Shown: piece by piece, positions 7,134-14,996 of the stretch
Numbering within the stretch: position 1 is the stretch's first letter
Layout of the letters: each line of letters begins with the position of its first letter
Origin: Peptacetobacter sp.
GTDB lineage: Bacteria > Bacillota > Clostridia > Peptostreptococcales > Peptostreptococcaceae
DNA length: 64,000 bases
Reading direction: 5' to 3'
Assembly: GCF_029264495.1 (NCBI RefSeq)
Contig: NZ_JARIBH010000019.1
Span: 62,001-126,000 of the forward strand
Notes under the pieces: generated by a model
The model's input: only the letters and a program-made list of their open reading frames with translations
What the model was told of the DNA's origin: nothing
The model's database searches: none
Program-made: the position numbers and the translations under genes

Positions 7134-8435
7134 ATGATTAAGCAGAAAGGAAGTTATAAAGACATAATAGTATTTGGATTTGCATTATTTGCTATGTTTT
7201 TTGGAGCAGGTAATTTAATATTTCCACCATATCTAGGAATAATAACAGGTCCAGAATGGTTAAAAGCATTTGGGGGATTTACATTTGCAGATGCAGGACT
7301 AGCACTTTTAGCAGTTATGGCAACAGCTAAATATGATGGTGATGTTATAGAATTATTTAAAAGAGCAGGTGGAAAATTAGCAATAGTACTTGGATGTGCA
7401 GATATATTATGTATAGGGCCTTTTTTAGCAATACCAAGAACTGGAGCAACAACATATGAAATGGGAATAATGCCATTATTAGGCAATACAATACCAATAG
7501 CAGTATTTGCAGCGATATTTTTTATAATAACTTATATACTTACAATAAAACCATCTAAAGTTGTCGATATAGTAGGGCGGGTTTTAACACCAGCATTATT
7601 AATAGCACTTGCTGTTATAATAGTAAAAGGAGTTGTATCTCCACTTGGTCCAATAGTTAAAGAACCTATGATACAAGGAGTAGTAGGAGAAGGAATAGCA
7701 CAAGGATATCAAACAATGGATGCATTTGCAGCAATAGCATTAGCATCAGTACTTATAGTATCTCTTAATGAAAAAGGATATAATACTGTTGGATTGAAAT
7801 TAAAAGCGATAATAAAAGCTGGAGCATTAGCTTGTATAGGATTAGCACTTGTATATGGAGGGTTATGTTACTTAGGTGCGACTGTATCTAGTATGTATGG
7901 GGTAGAAGCACAACAATCTCAAGTTATAGTTAATATAACAGAAGGACTTTTAGGATATACAGGAAAAGCAATTCTTGCTGTATGTGTAGCACTAGCATGT
8001 TTAACAACATCAATAGGACTTACTTCTGCAACAGGACAATTCTTTGAAAAGCTAACAAATGGTAAATTAAAATATAAAACAGTAGTTCTTTGTGTTTGTG
8101 TATTTTCAGCATGTATGGCATCTATAGGTGTAGGAGGAATAATAAAAGTAGCAGGTCCAGTATTGAGCATAGTATATCCACCTACAATAGTATTAGTTAT
8201 TTTAGCATTTTTCAGTGAAAAAATAAAAAATGATAATGTGTACAAATTTACAGTATATACATCATTAGTAGTAAGTATACTTACTGTAATCCAAAGTTAT
8301 GGAGTAACAGTACCATTTTTAGATTACTTACCATTAAAAGAATTTGGATTTAATTGGGTAGTTCCAGTTATAATATTTGGAATAATAGGGTATTTTGTAC
8401 CAAGTAAAAATTTAAATATTGAAGTTGCTAATTAA
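7134..8435 (+). CDS. brnQ: Branched-chain amino acid transport protein BrnQ (copy 1)
   Basis: A 433-residue LIVCS-family carrier that imports Leu, Ile and Val with a cation (Na+ or H+) across the cytoplasmic membrane. The N terminus has the family signature FGFALFAMFFGAGNLIFPPYLG, and about 12 hydrophobic segments cover the chain. Typical stretches include GPFLAIPRTGATTYE, FLTIKPS-like KPSKVVDIVGRVLTPALL and LACLTTSIGLTSATGQ. GGGGAGGAG precedes ATG 7134. It is the first of three close homologues in tandem and is nearly identical to copy 2 over long stretches. Each copy has its own promoter and terminator. The CodY-like box upstream suggests repression when branched-chain amino acids are plentiful (inference). 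Confidence 0.95.
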   Translation: MIKQKGSYKDIIVFGFALFAMFFGAGNLIFPPYLGIITGPEWLKAFGGFTFADAGLALLAVMATAKYDGDVIELFKRAGGKLAIVLGCADILCIGPFLAIPRTGATTYEMGIMPLLGNTIPIAVFAAIFFIITYILTIKPSKVVDIVGRVLTPALLIALAVIIVKGVVSPLGPIVKEPMIQGVVGEGIAQGYQTMDAFAAIALASVLIVSLNEKGYNTVGLKLKAIIKAGALACIGLALVYGGLCYLGATVSSMYGVEAQQSQVIVNITEGLLGYTGKAILAVCVALACLTTSIGLTSATGQFFEKLTNGKLKYKTVVLCVCVFSACMASIGVGGIIKVAGPVLSIVYPPTIVLVILAFFSEKIKNDNVYKFTVYTSLVVSILTVIQSYGVTVPFLDYLPLKEFGFNWVVPVIIFGIIGYFVPSKNLNIEVAN

Positions 8436-8479
8436 TAAAAAAATTTATAATTTTAGAAAAAAATTAATAATATAGAATA

Positions 8480-8518
8480 AAAAGTCGAGTAATTTTTAAA
8501 AATTAACTCGACTTTTTT
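8480..8518 (+). terminator. Rho-independent terminator after the first brnQ
   Basis: AAAAGTCGAGT (8480-8490) pairs with ACTCGACTTTT (8506-8516); AATTTTT/AAAAATT extends the stem inward. A long T-run follows. Confidence 0.9.
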
Positions 8519-8929
8519 TAAATTAAAATAGGTTTATTTTTTAACGTATAAAAAAGCATATATAAAAATAAAAAAATGTATACAAAATAATATAAATATT
8601 AAAATATAAGAATAAAATATTGAAAATTCCGAAAAAAGAATAAAATATAATATAATTCTATAAATATAAAAAATAACTATATAAAAAAATAATTTTAAAT
8701 CTTAAAAAATGAGGATTTTATCTGAGCATATAAATATATTGAAAAATCTAAAAAAAGAAAAAAATAATTCATATAAATTTAAATGTATAAAAATCATATA
8801 ATATTTAAAATTACAGTATTTTATTTATAAAGAATAGCTAAATCTATAATAGATATATAATTAAGTGATAAATCTAAAACAAAAAAATACATCTGAAAAT
8901 TAGAAAAATTAAGACTATTTTTTATATTA
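8519..8929. other. AT-rich spacer between brnQ copies 1 and 2, no gene seen
   Basis: About 400 bases of very A-rich sequence (top strand) with no credible ribosome binding site plus ORF on either strand. A 61-codon open frame on the minus strand at 8821-9006 has no initiation signal and crosses the brnQ2 promoter, so I do not call it. A half CodY-like match with a perfect right half, CTGAAAATT, lies at 8887-8901 (4 mismatches overall), 28 bases before the next -35. Confidence 0.5.
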
Positions 8930-8958
8930 TTGACATATAAAAAACTCAAATATATAAT
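8930..8958 (+). promoter_or_regulatory. Consensus sigma-A promoter for the second brnQ
   Basis: TTGACA (8930-8935), exactly 17 bases, then TATAAT (8953-8958): a perfect match to the sigma-A consensus. Expected start near 8965, leaving a leader of about 105 bases before ATG 9072. Confidence 0.8.
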
Positions 8959-8985
8959 TAAAAACATGTTTAAAAGTTTATTTTC

Positions 8986-9010
8986 AAAAATTGCAAACGT
9001 TCGCAATTTT
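8986..9010. promoter_or_regulatory. Palindromic operator, matches CcpA cre consensus
   Basis: AAAATTGC (8987-8994) and GCAATTTT (9003-9010) are perfect inverted repeats around AAACGTTC. The inner 14 bases (8992-9005) match every fixed position of the cre consensus TGNAANCGNWNNCA. The site lies about 25-40 bases after the predicted start, where a bound repressor would act as a roadblock. CcpA itself is not in the window, so the regulator is inferred. A LacI-family protein with a similar operator is the main alternative. Confidence 0.6.
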
Positions 9011-9040
9011 ATTTATTTTATTTTTATAAGGAAAAATTAT

Positions 9041-9091
9041 ATGAGTGATTTACTCAAGGGGGAAAGTGAAAATGGAACAAAAAAGAAGTAG
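9041..9091 (+). CDS. Possible upstream mini-ORF overlapping the second brnQ
   Basis: A 16-codon frame, MSDLLKGESENGTKKK, starts at ATG 9041, 8 bases after AAGGA (9028-9032), and ends at TAG 9091, 20 bases inside brnQ2 in another frame. It contains a Leu pair encoded TTA-CTC; CTC is rare in this AT-rich coding style. It could couple or modulate translation of brnQ2, or be chance. There is no evidence of function beyond spacing and overlap. Confidence 0.3.
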   Translation: MSDLLKGESENGTKKK

Positions 9092-10349
9092 TAAGGATAT
9101 TATAGTCTTTGGATTCGCATTATTTGCTATGTTTTTTGGGGCAGGAAATTTAATATTTCCACCTTATCTAGGAATAATAACAGGTCCTAAATGGCTAGTA
9201 TCTTTTATAGGATTTACATTTGCAGATGCGGGTTTAGCGCTTTTGGCAGTTATGGCAGCTACAAAATTTGAAGGGGATCTTAATAAGATGTTCTCAAGAG
9301 CTGGCAAAAAATTAGGTATAGCAATTGGATGTGCAGATATATTATGTATAGGACCTTTATTAGCAATACCAAGAACTGGAGCAACAACATACGAAATGGG
9401 AATAATTCCTATATTTGGAGATAAAATACCAGTAGCGTTATTTTGTATAGTATTTTTTATACTTACATATATATTAACAATAAAACCATCAAAGGTTATA
9501 GATATAGTAGGACAGTTTTTAACACCAGCATTATTAATAGCTTTAGCAGTTATAATAGTAAAAGGTGTAATATCACCACTTGGACCAATAATAAAAGAAC
9601 CTATGATCCAGGGCGTGGTTGCAGAAGGAATAGCACAAGGATATCAAACAATGGATGCATTTGCAGCAATAGCATTAGCATCAGTACTTATAGTATCAAT
9701 GAATGAAAAAGGTTATCATTCAACAAGTGATAAACTTAAAGCTATATTAAAAGCAGGAGCATTAGCATGTGTAGGATTAGCACTTGTATATGGAGGATTA
9801 TGTTATTTAGGTGCAACAGTATCTTCATATAATGATATAAATGCAGTTCAGACACAGGTTATAGTTAATATAACTCAAGGATTACTTGGAAATGTAGGAA
9901 AAACTCTTTTAGCAATAGCAGTAGCATTAGCATGTTTAACAACATCAATAGGGCTTACATCTGCTACAGGTCAGTATTTTACAAATCTTACAAATGGAAA
10001 AATTTCATATGGAAAGATAGTAACAATAGTTTGTGTATTTTCAGCATGTATGGCATCTATAGGAGTTGGAGCTATAATTAAATTTGCATCACCAATATTA
10101 AGTATAGTATATCCACCTACAATAGTTCTGATAGTATTAGCTTTCTTTAATGAAAAAATAAAAAATGATAATGTGTATAAATTTGCTACATATATGTCTT
10201 TAATTATAAGTATATTGACAATATTACAAAGTTATGGAATAAATGTTCCTTTAATAAATTTACTTCCATTTGCAACTTTAGGATTTAACTGGGTTGTTCC
10301 TGTTATAATAGCAGGTATAGTTGGTAACTTTGTTAAAACAGAAGCTTAA
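9072..10349 (+). CDS. brnQ: Branched-chain amino acid transport protein BrnQ (copy 2)
   Basis: A 425-residue LIVCS-family branched-chain amino acid carrier, the closest relative of copy 1; long stretches are identical (for example EGIAQGYQTMDAFAAIALAS and LACLTTSIGLTSATGQ). I chose ATG 9072 with AAGGGGG at 9056-9062; an upstream in-frame GTG at 9045 would add nine residues and lacks its own site. It has a consensus promoter (8930), a cre-type palindrome in the leader and its own terminator, so its control probably differs from the other two copies. About 12 hydrophobic segments are visible. Recent tandem duplication explains the similarity. Confidence 0.95.
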   Translation: MEQKRSSKDIIVFGFALFAMFFGAGNLIFPPYLGIITGPKWLVSFIGFTFADAGLALLAVMAATKFEGDLNKMFSRAGKKLGIAIGCADILCIGPLLAIPRTGATTYEMGIIPIFGDKIPVALFCIVFFILTYILTIKPSKVIDIVGQFLTPALLIALAVIIVKGVISPLGPIIKEPMIQGVVAEGIAQGYQTMDAFAAIALASVLIVSMNEKGYHSTSDKLKAILKAGALACVGLALVYGGLCYLGATVSSYNDINAVQTQVIVNITQGLLGNVGKTLLAIAVALACLTTSIGLTSATGQYFTNLTNGKISYGKIVTIVCVFSACMASIGVGAIIKFASPILSIVYPPTIVLIVLAFFNEKIKNDNVYKFATYMSLIISILTILQSYGINVPLINLLPFATLGFNWVVPVIIAGIVGNFVKTEA

Positions 10350-10414
10350 ATTTAGATAATTAGTAATAAAAAAATTATATAGTATAATAAAAAAATAAAT
10401 AAAAGTAAAAATGT

Positions 10415-10447
10415 AAAAACGCTATATTTTAAAATATAGCGTTTTTT
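10415..10447. terminator. Terminator after the second brnQ
   Basis: AAAAACGCTATATTTT (10415-10430) is directly followed by its perfect complement (10431-10446), with a T-run after GCG. It is symmetrical and could work in both directions. Confidence 0.88.
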
Positions 10448-10455
10448 AAAATGTA

Positions 10456-10470
10456 AATTTTGTGAAAATT
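10456..10470 (+). promoter_or_regulatory. CodY box upstream of the third brnQ promoter
   Basis: Matches 14 of 15 positions of AATTTTCWGAAAATT (one C-to-G change at position 7). It ends 20 bases before the -35 at 10491. This is the best CodY match I found in the window. Confidence 0.65.
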
Positions 10471-10490
10471 TTATAAATTGAAAAAATATA

Positions 10491-10520
10491 TTGACATTTT
10501 TGCTTATCGAAATGTATAAT
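10491..10520 (+). promoter_or_regulatory. Sigma-A promoter for the third brnQ
   Basis: TTGACA (10491-10496), an 18-base spacer and TATAAT (10515-10520). Expected start near 10527. Confidence 0.75.
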
Positions 10521-10544
10521 AGAAGAAAGTTAAGGAATTATTTA

Positions 10545-10559
10545 AATTTTTAGAAAAAT
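10545..10559 (+). promoter_or_regulatory. Second CodY box in the third brnQ leader
   Basis: Matches 13 of 15 positions of the CodY consensus. It lies about 18-32 bases after the predicted transcript start, a roadblock position. Together with 10456-10470 it gives two sites flanking one promoter. Confidence 0.55.
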
Positions 10560-10615
10560 TAAAAAATAAAAAGAATTATTATTAACAGGAATTATGAATG
10601 GTGGAGGTGCCAAAA

Positions 10616-11890
10616 ATGGGTAAAGAAAAGGTAGAATTTAAAGATTTAATGGTAGTTGGATTTGCATTATTTGCAATGTTCTTTGGAGCAGGTAACTTAA
10701 TATTCCCACCTTATTTAGGAGTAGAAGCTGGATCTAGTTGGTTTACTGGATTTATCGGATTTCTATTTGCTGATGGTGGTTTAGCTTTATTAGCAGTTAT
10801 AGCGGCCACTAGATTTAAAGGCGATACATCAAAAATGTTTGATAGAGCTGGACATAAATTAAGTATAGTTTTAGGATCAGCTATAGTAATATGTATAGGA
10901 CCGCTTTTAGCAATACCAAGAACAGCGGCTACAACATATGAAATGGGTATATTACCTACAATAGGGCCGGGATTTAATAATATATTATTCTCAATAATAT
11001 TTTTCGCATTAACTTTAGTATTAACAATAAAACCATCAAAGGTTGTTGATATAGTAGGACAGTTTTTAACACCAGCATTATTGATAGCACTTGCTATACT
11101 TATTGTTAAAGGTATAATATCACCTCTTGGAGAGATAAGACCTGATTCATTAGTGCCAGCAGTGTTCTCTGAAGGTGTAAATCAGGGATATCAGACAATG
11201 GATACATTAGCAGCAACAGTATTCTCAACAATAGTAATAGTATCTATAATGGATAAAGGATATAAAGAAGAATCTCAAATGGTAAAAGCTACAATAGGAG
11301 CTGGAGCTATAGCAGTTATAGGAATGGGATTAGTATATGGTGGTCTTTGCTACTTAGGAGCAACAGTATCAACTAAATATGGAATGGATGTAGAACAGAC
11401 TGCATTAATAGTTTCTATAACAGAAGCTCTACTAGGTCAAACAGGAAAAGTTTTATTAGCTATAATCGTTGCACTAGCATGTTTAACAACATCAATAGGA
11501 TTAACTTCAGCAGCAGGAAGATATTTCTCAACTTTAACAAACGGAAAATTAAAATATGAACATATAGTAATAGGTGTATGTATATTCTCTGCAGTAGTAT
11601 CTAATTTTGGTGTTAGTACAATTATAAAATTCTCAGCACCAATATTAAGTATAGTATATCCAGCAACAATAACTTTAATAATACTATCATTATTTGGAAA
11701 TAAAATAAAAAATGATAATGTATTTATATGTGCAACATATATGGCATTAATAATAAGTGTACTTACAATAATGGGAGTTAAAGCGGTAGTAACTCTTCCA
11801 GGATATCAGTTTGGATTTAACTGGATTTTACCAGTAGTATTCGCTGCTATAATAGGAATTTTCATTCCTTCAAAAAATAAACAAGCCTAA
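10616..11890 (+). CDS. brnQ: Branched-chain amino acid transport protein BrnQ (copy 3)
   Basis: A 424-residue LIVCS carrier, clearly homologous to copies 1 and 2 but more diverged (for example RPDSLVPAVFSEGVNQGYQT in place of KEPMIQGVV). It keeps the N-terminal FALFAMFFGAGNLIFPPYLG signature and the ACLTTSIGLTSAAGR segment. I chose ATG 10616 with GGAGG at 10603-10607; the in-frame ATG at 10598 would put that site inside the gene. Two CodY boxes flank its promoter, making it the strongest candidate CodY target here. The divergence suggests an older duplication and perhaps a different substrate preference (inference). Confidence 0.94.
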   Translation: MGKEKVEFKDLMVVGFALFAMFFGAGNLIFPPYLGVEAGSSWFTGFIGFLFADGGLALLAVIAATRFKGDTSKMFDRAGHKLSIVLGSAIVICIGPLLAIPRTAATTYEMGILPTIGPGFNNILFSIIFFALTLVLTIKPSKVVDIVGQFLTPALLIALAILIVKGIISPLGEIRPDSLVPAVFSEGVNQGYQTMDTLAATVFSTIVIVSIMDKGYKEESQMVKATIGAGAIAVIGMGLVYGGLCYLGATVSTKYGMDVEQTALIVSITEALLGQTGKVLLAIIVALACLTTSIGLTSAAGRYFSTLTNGKLKYEHIVIGVCIFSAVVSNFGVSTIIKFSAPILSIVYPATITLIILSLFGNKIKNDNVFICATYMALIISVLTIMGVKAVVTLPGYQFGFNWILPVVFAAIIGIFIPSKNKQA

Positions 11891-11911
11891 CTTAAATATA
11901 TTTAATAAATA

Positions 11912-11946
11912 AAAGACCGTTAGTTTTTCTAACGGTCTTTTATTAT
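11912..11946 (+). terminator. Rho-independent terminator after the third brnQ
   Basis: AAAGACCGTTAG (11912-11923) pairs perfectly with CTAACGGTCTTT (11929-11940), with a TTTTT loop. Confidence 0.9.
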
Positions 11947-12069
11947 TATTTTTTTATCTATAAAAAATCTTATTTAGTTAATATGGAAATAGTATATTTT
12001 GATATAGAAGATGTATAAAAATCATTTTTACTGTATAATTATACTTATAATAATATGGAGGAATAATAT

Positions 12070-12837
12070 ATGAAAGATAAAAGTGTAAAAGAGATTAAAG
12101 AAATAGTAGATAATTTAAAAGAAGAAGAATATCTTGATTTTATAGAAAAATTAAAAGGCGATGAAAGAAAATCTGTAAACAAAATAGCTATCAGTTTAGC
12201 TAAAAAATTAGATAAAATAAGATTAGAAGAAGAGCGATTGGAAAGAATAAATAGCTTTGAAAATGAAGGATATGAAAAAGGATATACTTATATAGCAGGT
12301 GTAGATGAAGCAGGAAGAGGGCCTCTTGCGGGACCTGTTGTAGCTGCTGTAGTAGTATTTAAAAAAGGAACAAAAATAAAGGGAATAAATGATTCTAAAA
12401 AATTAAGTGAAGAAAAAAGAAATGAGTTATTTGATAAAATAAAAGAAGAAGCATTAGATTTTGGAATAGGAATAGTAAATAATGAAGAAATTGATGAATA
12501 TAATATATTAAATGCTACATATATGGCTATGAAAAAAGCATTAAATTGTTTAAAAAAAGAGCCAGATTATATTTTAGCAGATGCAGTTCATATTCCAGAT
12601 GTAGAAATAGAACAAAATTCTATAATAAAAGGAGATGCGAAATCCATATCAATAGCAGCAGCAAGTATTTTAGCTAAAGTAACAAGAGATTCTCTTATGT
12701 ATCAATATGATGAAATATATCCAGAATATGGCTTTGCACATCATAAAGGATATGGAACGGCAGAACACTATAAAGCAATAGATGAAAATGGAATAACTCC
12801 AATACATAGGAAAAGTTTTCTTAAAAATGTTCTTTAA
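12070..12837 (+). CDS. rnhB: Ribonuclease HII
   Basis: RNase HII cuts RNA in RNA-DNA hybrids and removes misincorporated ribonucleotides. The 255-residue protein has an N-terminal helical extension of about 75 residues, as in other Firmicute RNase HII proteins. The catalytic core is DEAGRGPLAGPVVAA, with further acidic residues in LADAV and AKVTRD, and the FAHHKGYGTAEH segment near the end. GGAGG precedes ATG 12070, and TATAAT at 12034-12039 may be the -10 of its promoter. Confidence 0.96.
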   Translation: MKDKSVKEIKEIVDNLKEEEYLDFIEKLKGDERKSVNKIAISLAKKLDKIRLEEERLERINSFENEGYEKGYTYIAGVDEAGRGPLAGPVVAAVVVFKKGTKIKGINDSKKLSEEKRNELFDKIKEEALDFGIGIVNNEEIDEYNILNATYMAMKKALNCLKKEPDYILADAVHIPDVEIEQNSIIKGDAKSISIAAASILAKVTRDSLMYQYDEIYPEYGFAHHKGYGTAEHYKAIDENGITPIHRKSFLKNVL

Positions 12838-12886
12838 AATTAATAAATTTTAAATATAAATAAAAGTTAATTTATGGGGGTAAAAA

Positions 12887-13903
12887 ATGGATTATAATGA
12901 AATGTTAAAAAATGCAAAAGAAAAATTAAATGGAAGTTGCAAAGTATGTAAAGTTTGTAATGGAGTAGCTTGTGCAGGAGAAGTGCCAGGTATGGGAGGA
13001 AAAGGAACTGGTCAAGCGTTTATAGAAAATATAAATGCTCTTGAAAAGGTCAAATTAAATATGAGGGTAATACACAATGTATCTAATCCAGACACAACTA
13101 TAGAATTATTTGGCAAAAAAATGGATGCACCAATATTTGCAGCACCAGTAACAGGTACAACTTTAAATATGGGTGGAAAATTAACAGAAAGAGAATATAT
13201 AGAGCCTGTTGTTGAAGGATGTTCAAATTCAGGAATATATGCAATGGTAGGAGATACGGCAGTAGATGCATTTCTTATAGAAAATTTAGATGTTTTAAAA
13301 TGCCATAATGGAAATGGAATAGTATTTATAAAACCTTGGGACAATGAAAACATAATAAAAAAAATAAAATTAGCTGAAGAAGCAGGAGCTTTTGCAGTAG
13401 GAGTTGATATAGATGCTTGTGGATTAGTCACTTTATCACTACATGGAAAACCAGTTCTTCCTAAAAATATAAATCAAATAAAAGAATTAGTAAACTCAAC
13501 AAAATTACCTTTTATATTAAAAGGAATAATGACTGTTGAAGATGCTCTTATGGCAGTTGAAGCTGGAGCAGATGCTATAGTAGTTTCAAATCATGGAGGA
13601 AGAGTATTAGATTTTACTCCAGGTTCAGCAGATGTACTTCCAGAAATAGCTAAAGCAGTAAAAGGTAAAATAAAAATACTTGCAGATGGAGGAATTAGAA
13701 CTGGTGTGGACGTTGAAAAAATGATTGCACTAGGAGCAGATGCAGTATTAATAGGTAGACCATTTGTAACAGCTTCATTTGGTGGTGCTACAGATGGGGT
13801 TGAGACATACATAAAAAAAATAAAATCAGAACTAGAAGGTGCAATGATTTTAACAGGATGTCAACAAATATCTGATATAGATGAAAAGGTTATATATAGA
13901 TAA
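12887..13903 (+). CDS. FMN-dependent alpha-hydroxyacid dehydrogenase family protein
   Basis: A 338-residue TIM-barrel flavoprotein of the lactate/glycolate oxidase family, which oxidises L-2-hydroxy acids with FMN. The catalytic loop VSNHGGRVLD and the FMN phosphate segments LADGGIRTG and LIGRPFV are clear. The N terminus is unusual: SCKVCKVCNGVACAGEVPGM has closely spaced cysteines (CxxCxxCxxxxC) before a glycine-rich stretch, not found in classical lactate oxidases. Clostridial members of the family share it as far as I recall. Substrate unknown. It lies between rnhB and an 80-residue unknown gene; GGGGG precedes the start. Confidence 0.85.
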   Translation: MDYNEMLKNAKEKLNGSCKVCKVCNGVACAGEVPGMGGKGTGQAFIENINALEKVKLNMRVIHNVSNPDTTIELFGKKMDAPIFAAPVTGTTLNMGGKLTEREYIEPVVEGCSNSGIYAMVGDTAVDAFLIENLDVLKCHNGNGIVFIKPWDNENIIKKIKLAEEAGAFAVGVDIDACGLVTLSLHGKPVLPKNINQIKELVNSTKLPFILKGIMTVEDALMAVEAGADAIVVSNHGGRVLDFTPGSADVLPEIAKAVKGKIKILADGGIRTGVDVEKMIALGADAVLIGRPFVTASFGGATDGVETYIKKIKSELEGAMILTGCQQISDIDEKVIYR

Positions 13904-13995
13904 AATTAAATTATAATAAAAATTAAAGAAAAAAGAGGTAAAAAAGATTTTAATATAGAATTATATAATAAGCAAATAAAAAAGGAGGGATTTCT

Positions 13996-14238
13996 ATGAC
14001 TGAAAGAAATTATGATACAGCCTTAAAAGAAATTGAAAAATTTGTTAAAGAAAGAGAAGAGATCATAAAATCTGCAGGAGACTGGATAGATAGATACATT
14101 GCAGATAGAGCCCTTCCTATGGAGCTAAAGGATAAATGTGCTGATTGGCAACAAGAATTAATAGATGTGTTAGAAGCACAAGTCCTAGAAGCAAAAGACT
14201 ATTATATCTGTGTAAAAGAAAAAATGGATCAGATGTAA
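13996..14238 (+). CDS. Hypothetical 80-residue protein
   Basis: I do not recognise this protein. It is 80 residues, soluble by composition, with no signal peptide or membrane segment. It is charged and probably mostly helical, with a central WIDRYIADRALPMELKDKCADW segment split by one proline and an ending rich in Glu, Ala and aromatic residues (EAKDYYICVKEKM). AAGGAGG lies 7 bases before ATG 13996, and a strong terminator follows, so it is very likely translated. It may be transcribed with the upstream flavoprotein gene (92-base gap). Confidence 0.75.
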   Translation: MTERNYDTALKEIEKFVKEREEIIKSAGDWIDRYIADRALPMELKDKCADWQQELIDVLEAQVLEAKDYYICVKEKMDQM

Positions 14239-14275
14239 GTTTTTAGCAAAATAATTCTACTTTAATATCAAAATC

Positions 14276-14316
14276 AAGCGGTCTGATGGAAAAATTAATT
14301 CATAGACCGCTTTTTA
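14276..14316. terminator. Terminator between convergent genes
   Basis: AAGCGGTCT (14276-14284) pairs with AGACCGCTT (14304-14312), with partial GATG/CAT pairing inside. A T-run follows on the + strand. The minus-strand gene ending at 14327 may also use it, though its T-run is weaker. Confidence 0.85.
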
Positions 14317-14326
14317 TTTTAACTAA

Positions 14327-14833
14327 TTATTCAGAAATATAACAATCAACTATTTCTCCAACATACATAGTATGAATATCTTCGGGATCAGAATAACATT
14401 CATTAAATAAATTATCTACTAAAAATTGAGATTCTTTTAAATCATTTTTAAATAATTTCTTACAAACAAAAACAAGTTTTGATTCTTCATAAGCAAATCC
14501 ATTTTCGATATCTATAAGATTTAAACCTTCTACATTCATTTTATCAATATCTCTTCCAGATTTTGTTCCAAGAAGAGAAAGTTGTTCCTTAAAATCATCT
14601 TTTAAAAATGTAAGTGTATAAAAATCGCTATTATCCATAAATTCTTTAGTATATCTACTTTGTCTAACATAAACAGTAGTAACATTTTTTCTCCAAAGAA
14701 CTCCCATTCCACCCCAACTTACAGTCATTGAATTGAAAGAATTTTTATCACCAGCCATTAAAAGAGCCCAGTCAGTATTTAAAAGTGTAAAAGGATTAAT
14801 GCTTAAATCTTTTAAATCTATTTTTTTTAACAT
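14327..14833 (-). CDS. Flavin reductase-like FMN-binding protein
   Basis: A 168-residue protein of the flavin reductase / FMN-binding split-barrel family. Members bind FMN and reduce flavin or act as small oxidoreductases. The N-terminal part, INPFTLLNTDWALLMAGD followed by NSMTVSWGGMGVLWRK, carries the characteristic Asn-x-Met-Thr-xx-Trp-Gly-Gly flavin-binding strand, then VYVRQSRYTKEFM and FTLTFL-type strand YTLTFLKDDF. The reverse-strand start ATG at 14833 has AGGAGG just upstream. Orientation opposes its neighbours, so it is a single-gene unit. The partner reaction is unknown; a link to the nearby FMN enzyme at 12887 is only a guess. Confidence 0.85.
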   Translation of the reverse strand: MLKKIDLKDLSINPFTLLNTDWALLMAGDKNSFNSMTVSWGGMGVLWRKNVTTVYVRQSRYTKEFMDNSDFYTLTFLKDDFKEQLSLLGTKSGRDIDKMNVEGLNLIDIENGFAYEESKLVFVCKKLFKNDLKESQFLVDNLFNECYSDPEDIHTMYVGEIVDCYISE

Positions 14834-14996
14834 AATAATAAAACCTCCTATTTTGATATATATATAATATTACAATTTTAAAAATTAAAAGTATATATAT
14901 ATTTTAAATATTTTAATAAAAAGTATAAAAAAAATATTTGTTGGAATAATAAATATAGAAATTATCTATAAAAATAATAGGAGGTTATATAGTTTT

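Noticed and set aside
8821-9006. 61-codon minus-strand frame between brnQ copies 1 and 2
   Set aside because: It overlaps the consensus promoter and the palindromic operator of brnQ2 and has no ribosome binding site or recognisable product.
7134-11890. Mobile element as the origin of the brnQ trio
   Set aside because: No transposase, terminal inverted repeats or target duplications; tandem duplication explains the arrangement.
13012-13431. 139-codon minus-strand frame inside the FMN enzyme gene
   Set aside because: Shadow of a clear gene with intact motifs; no start signal on the minus strand.
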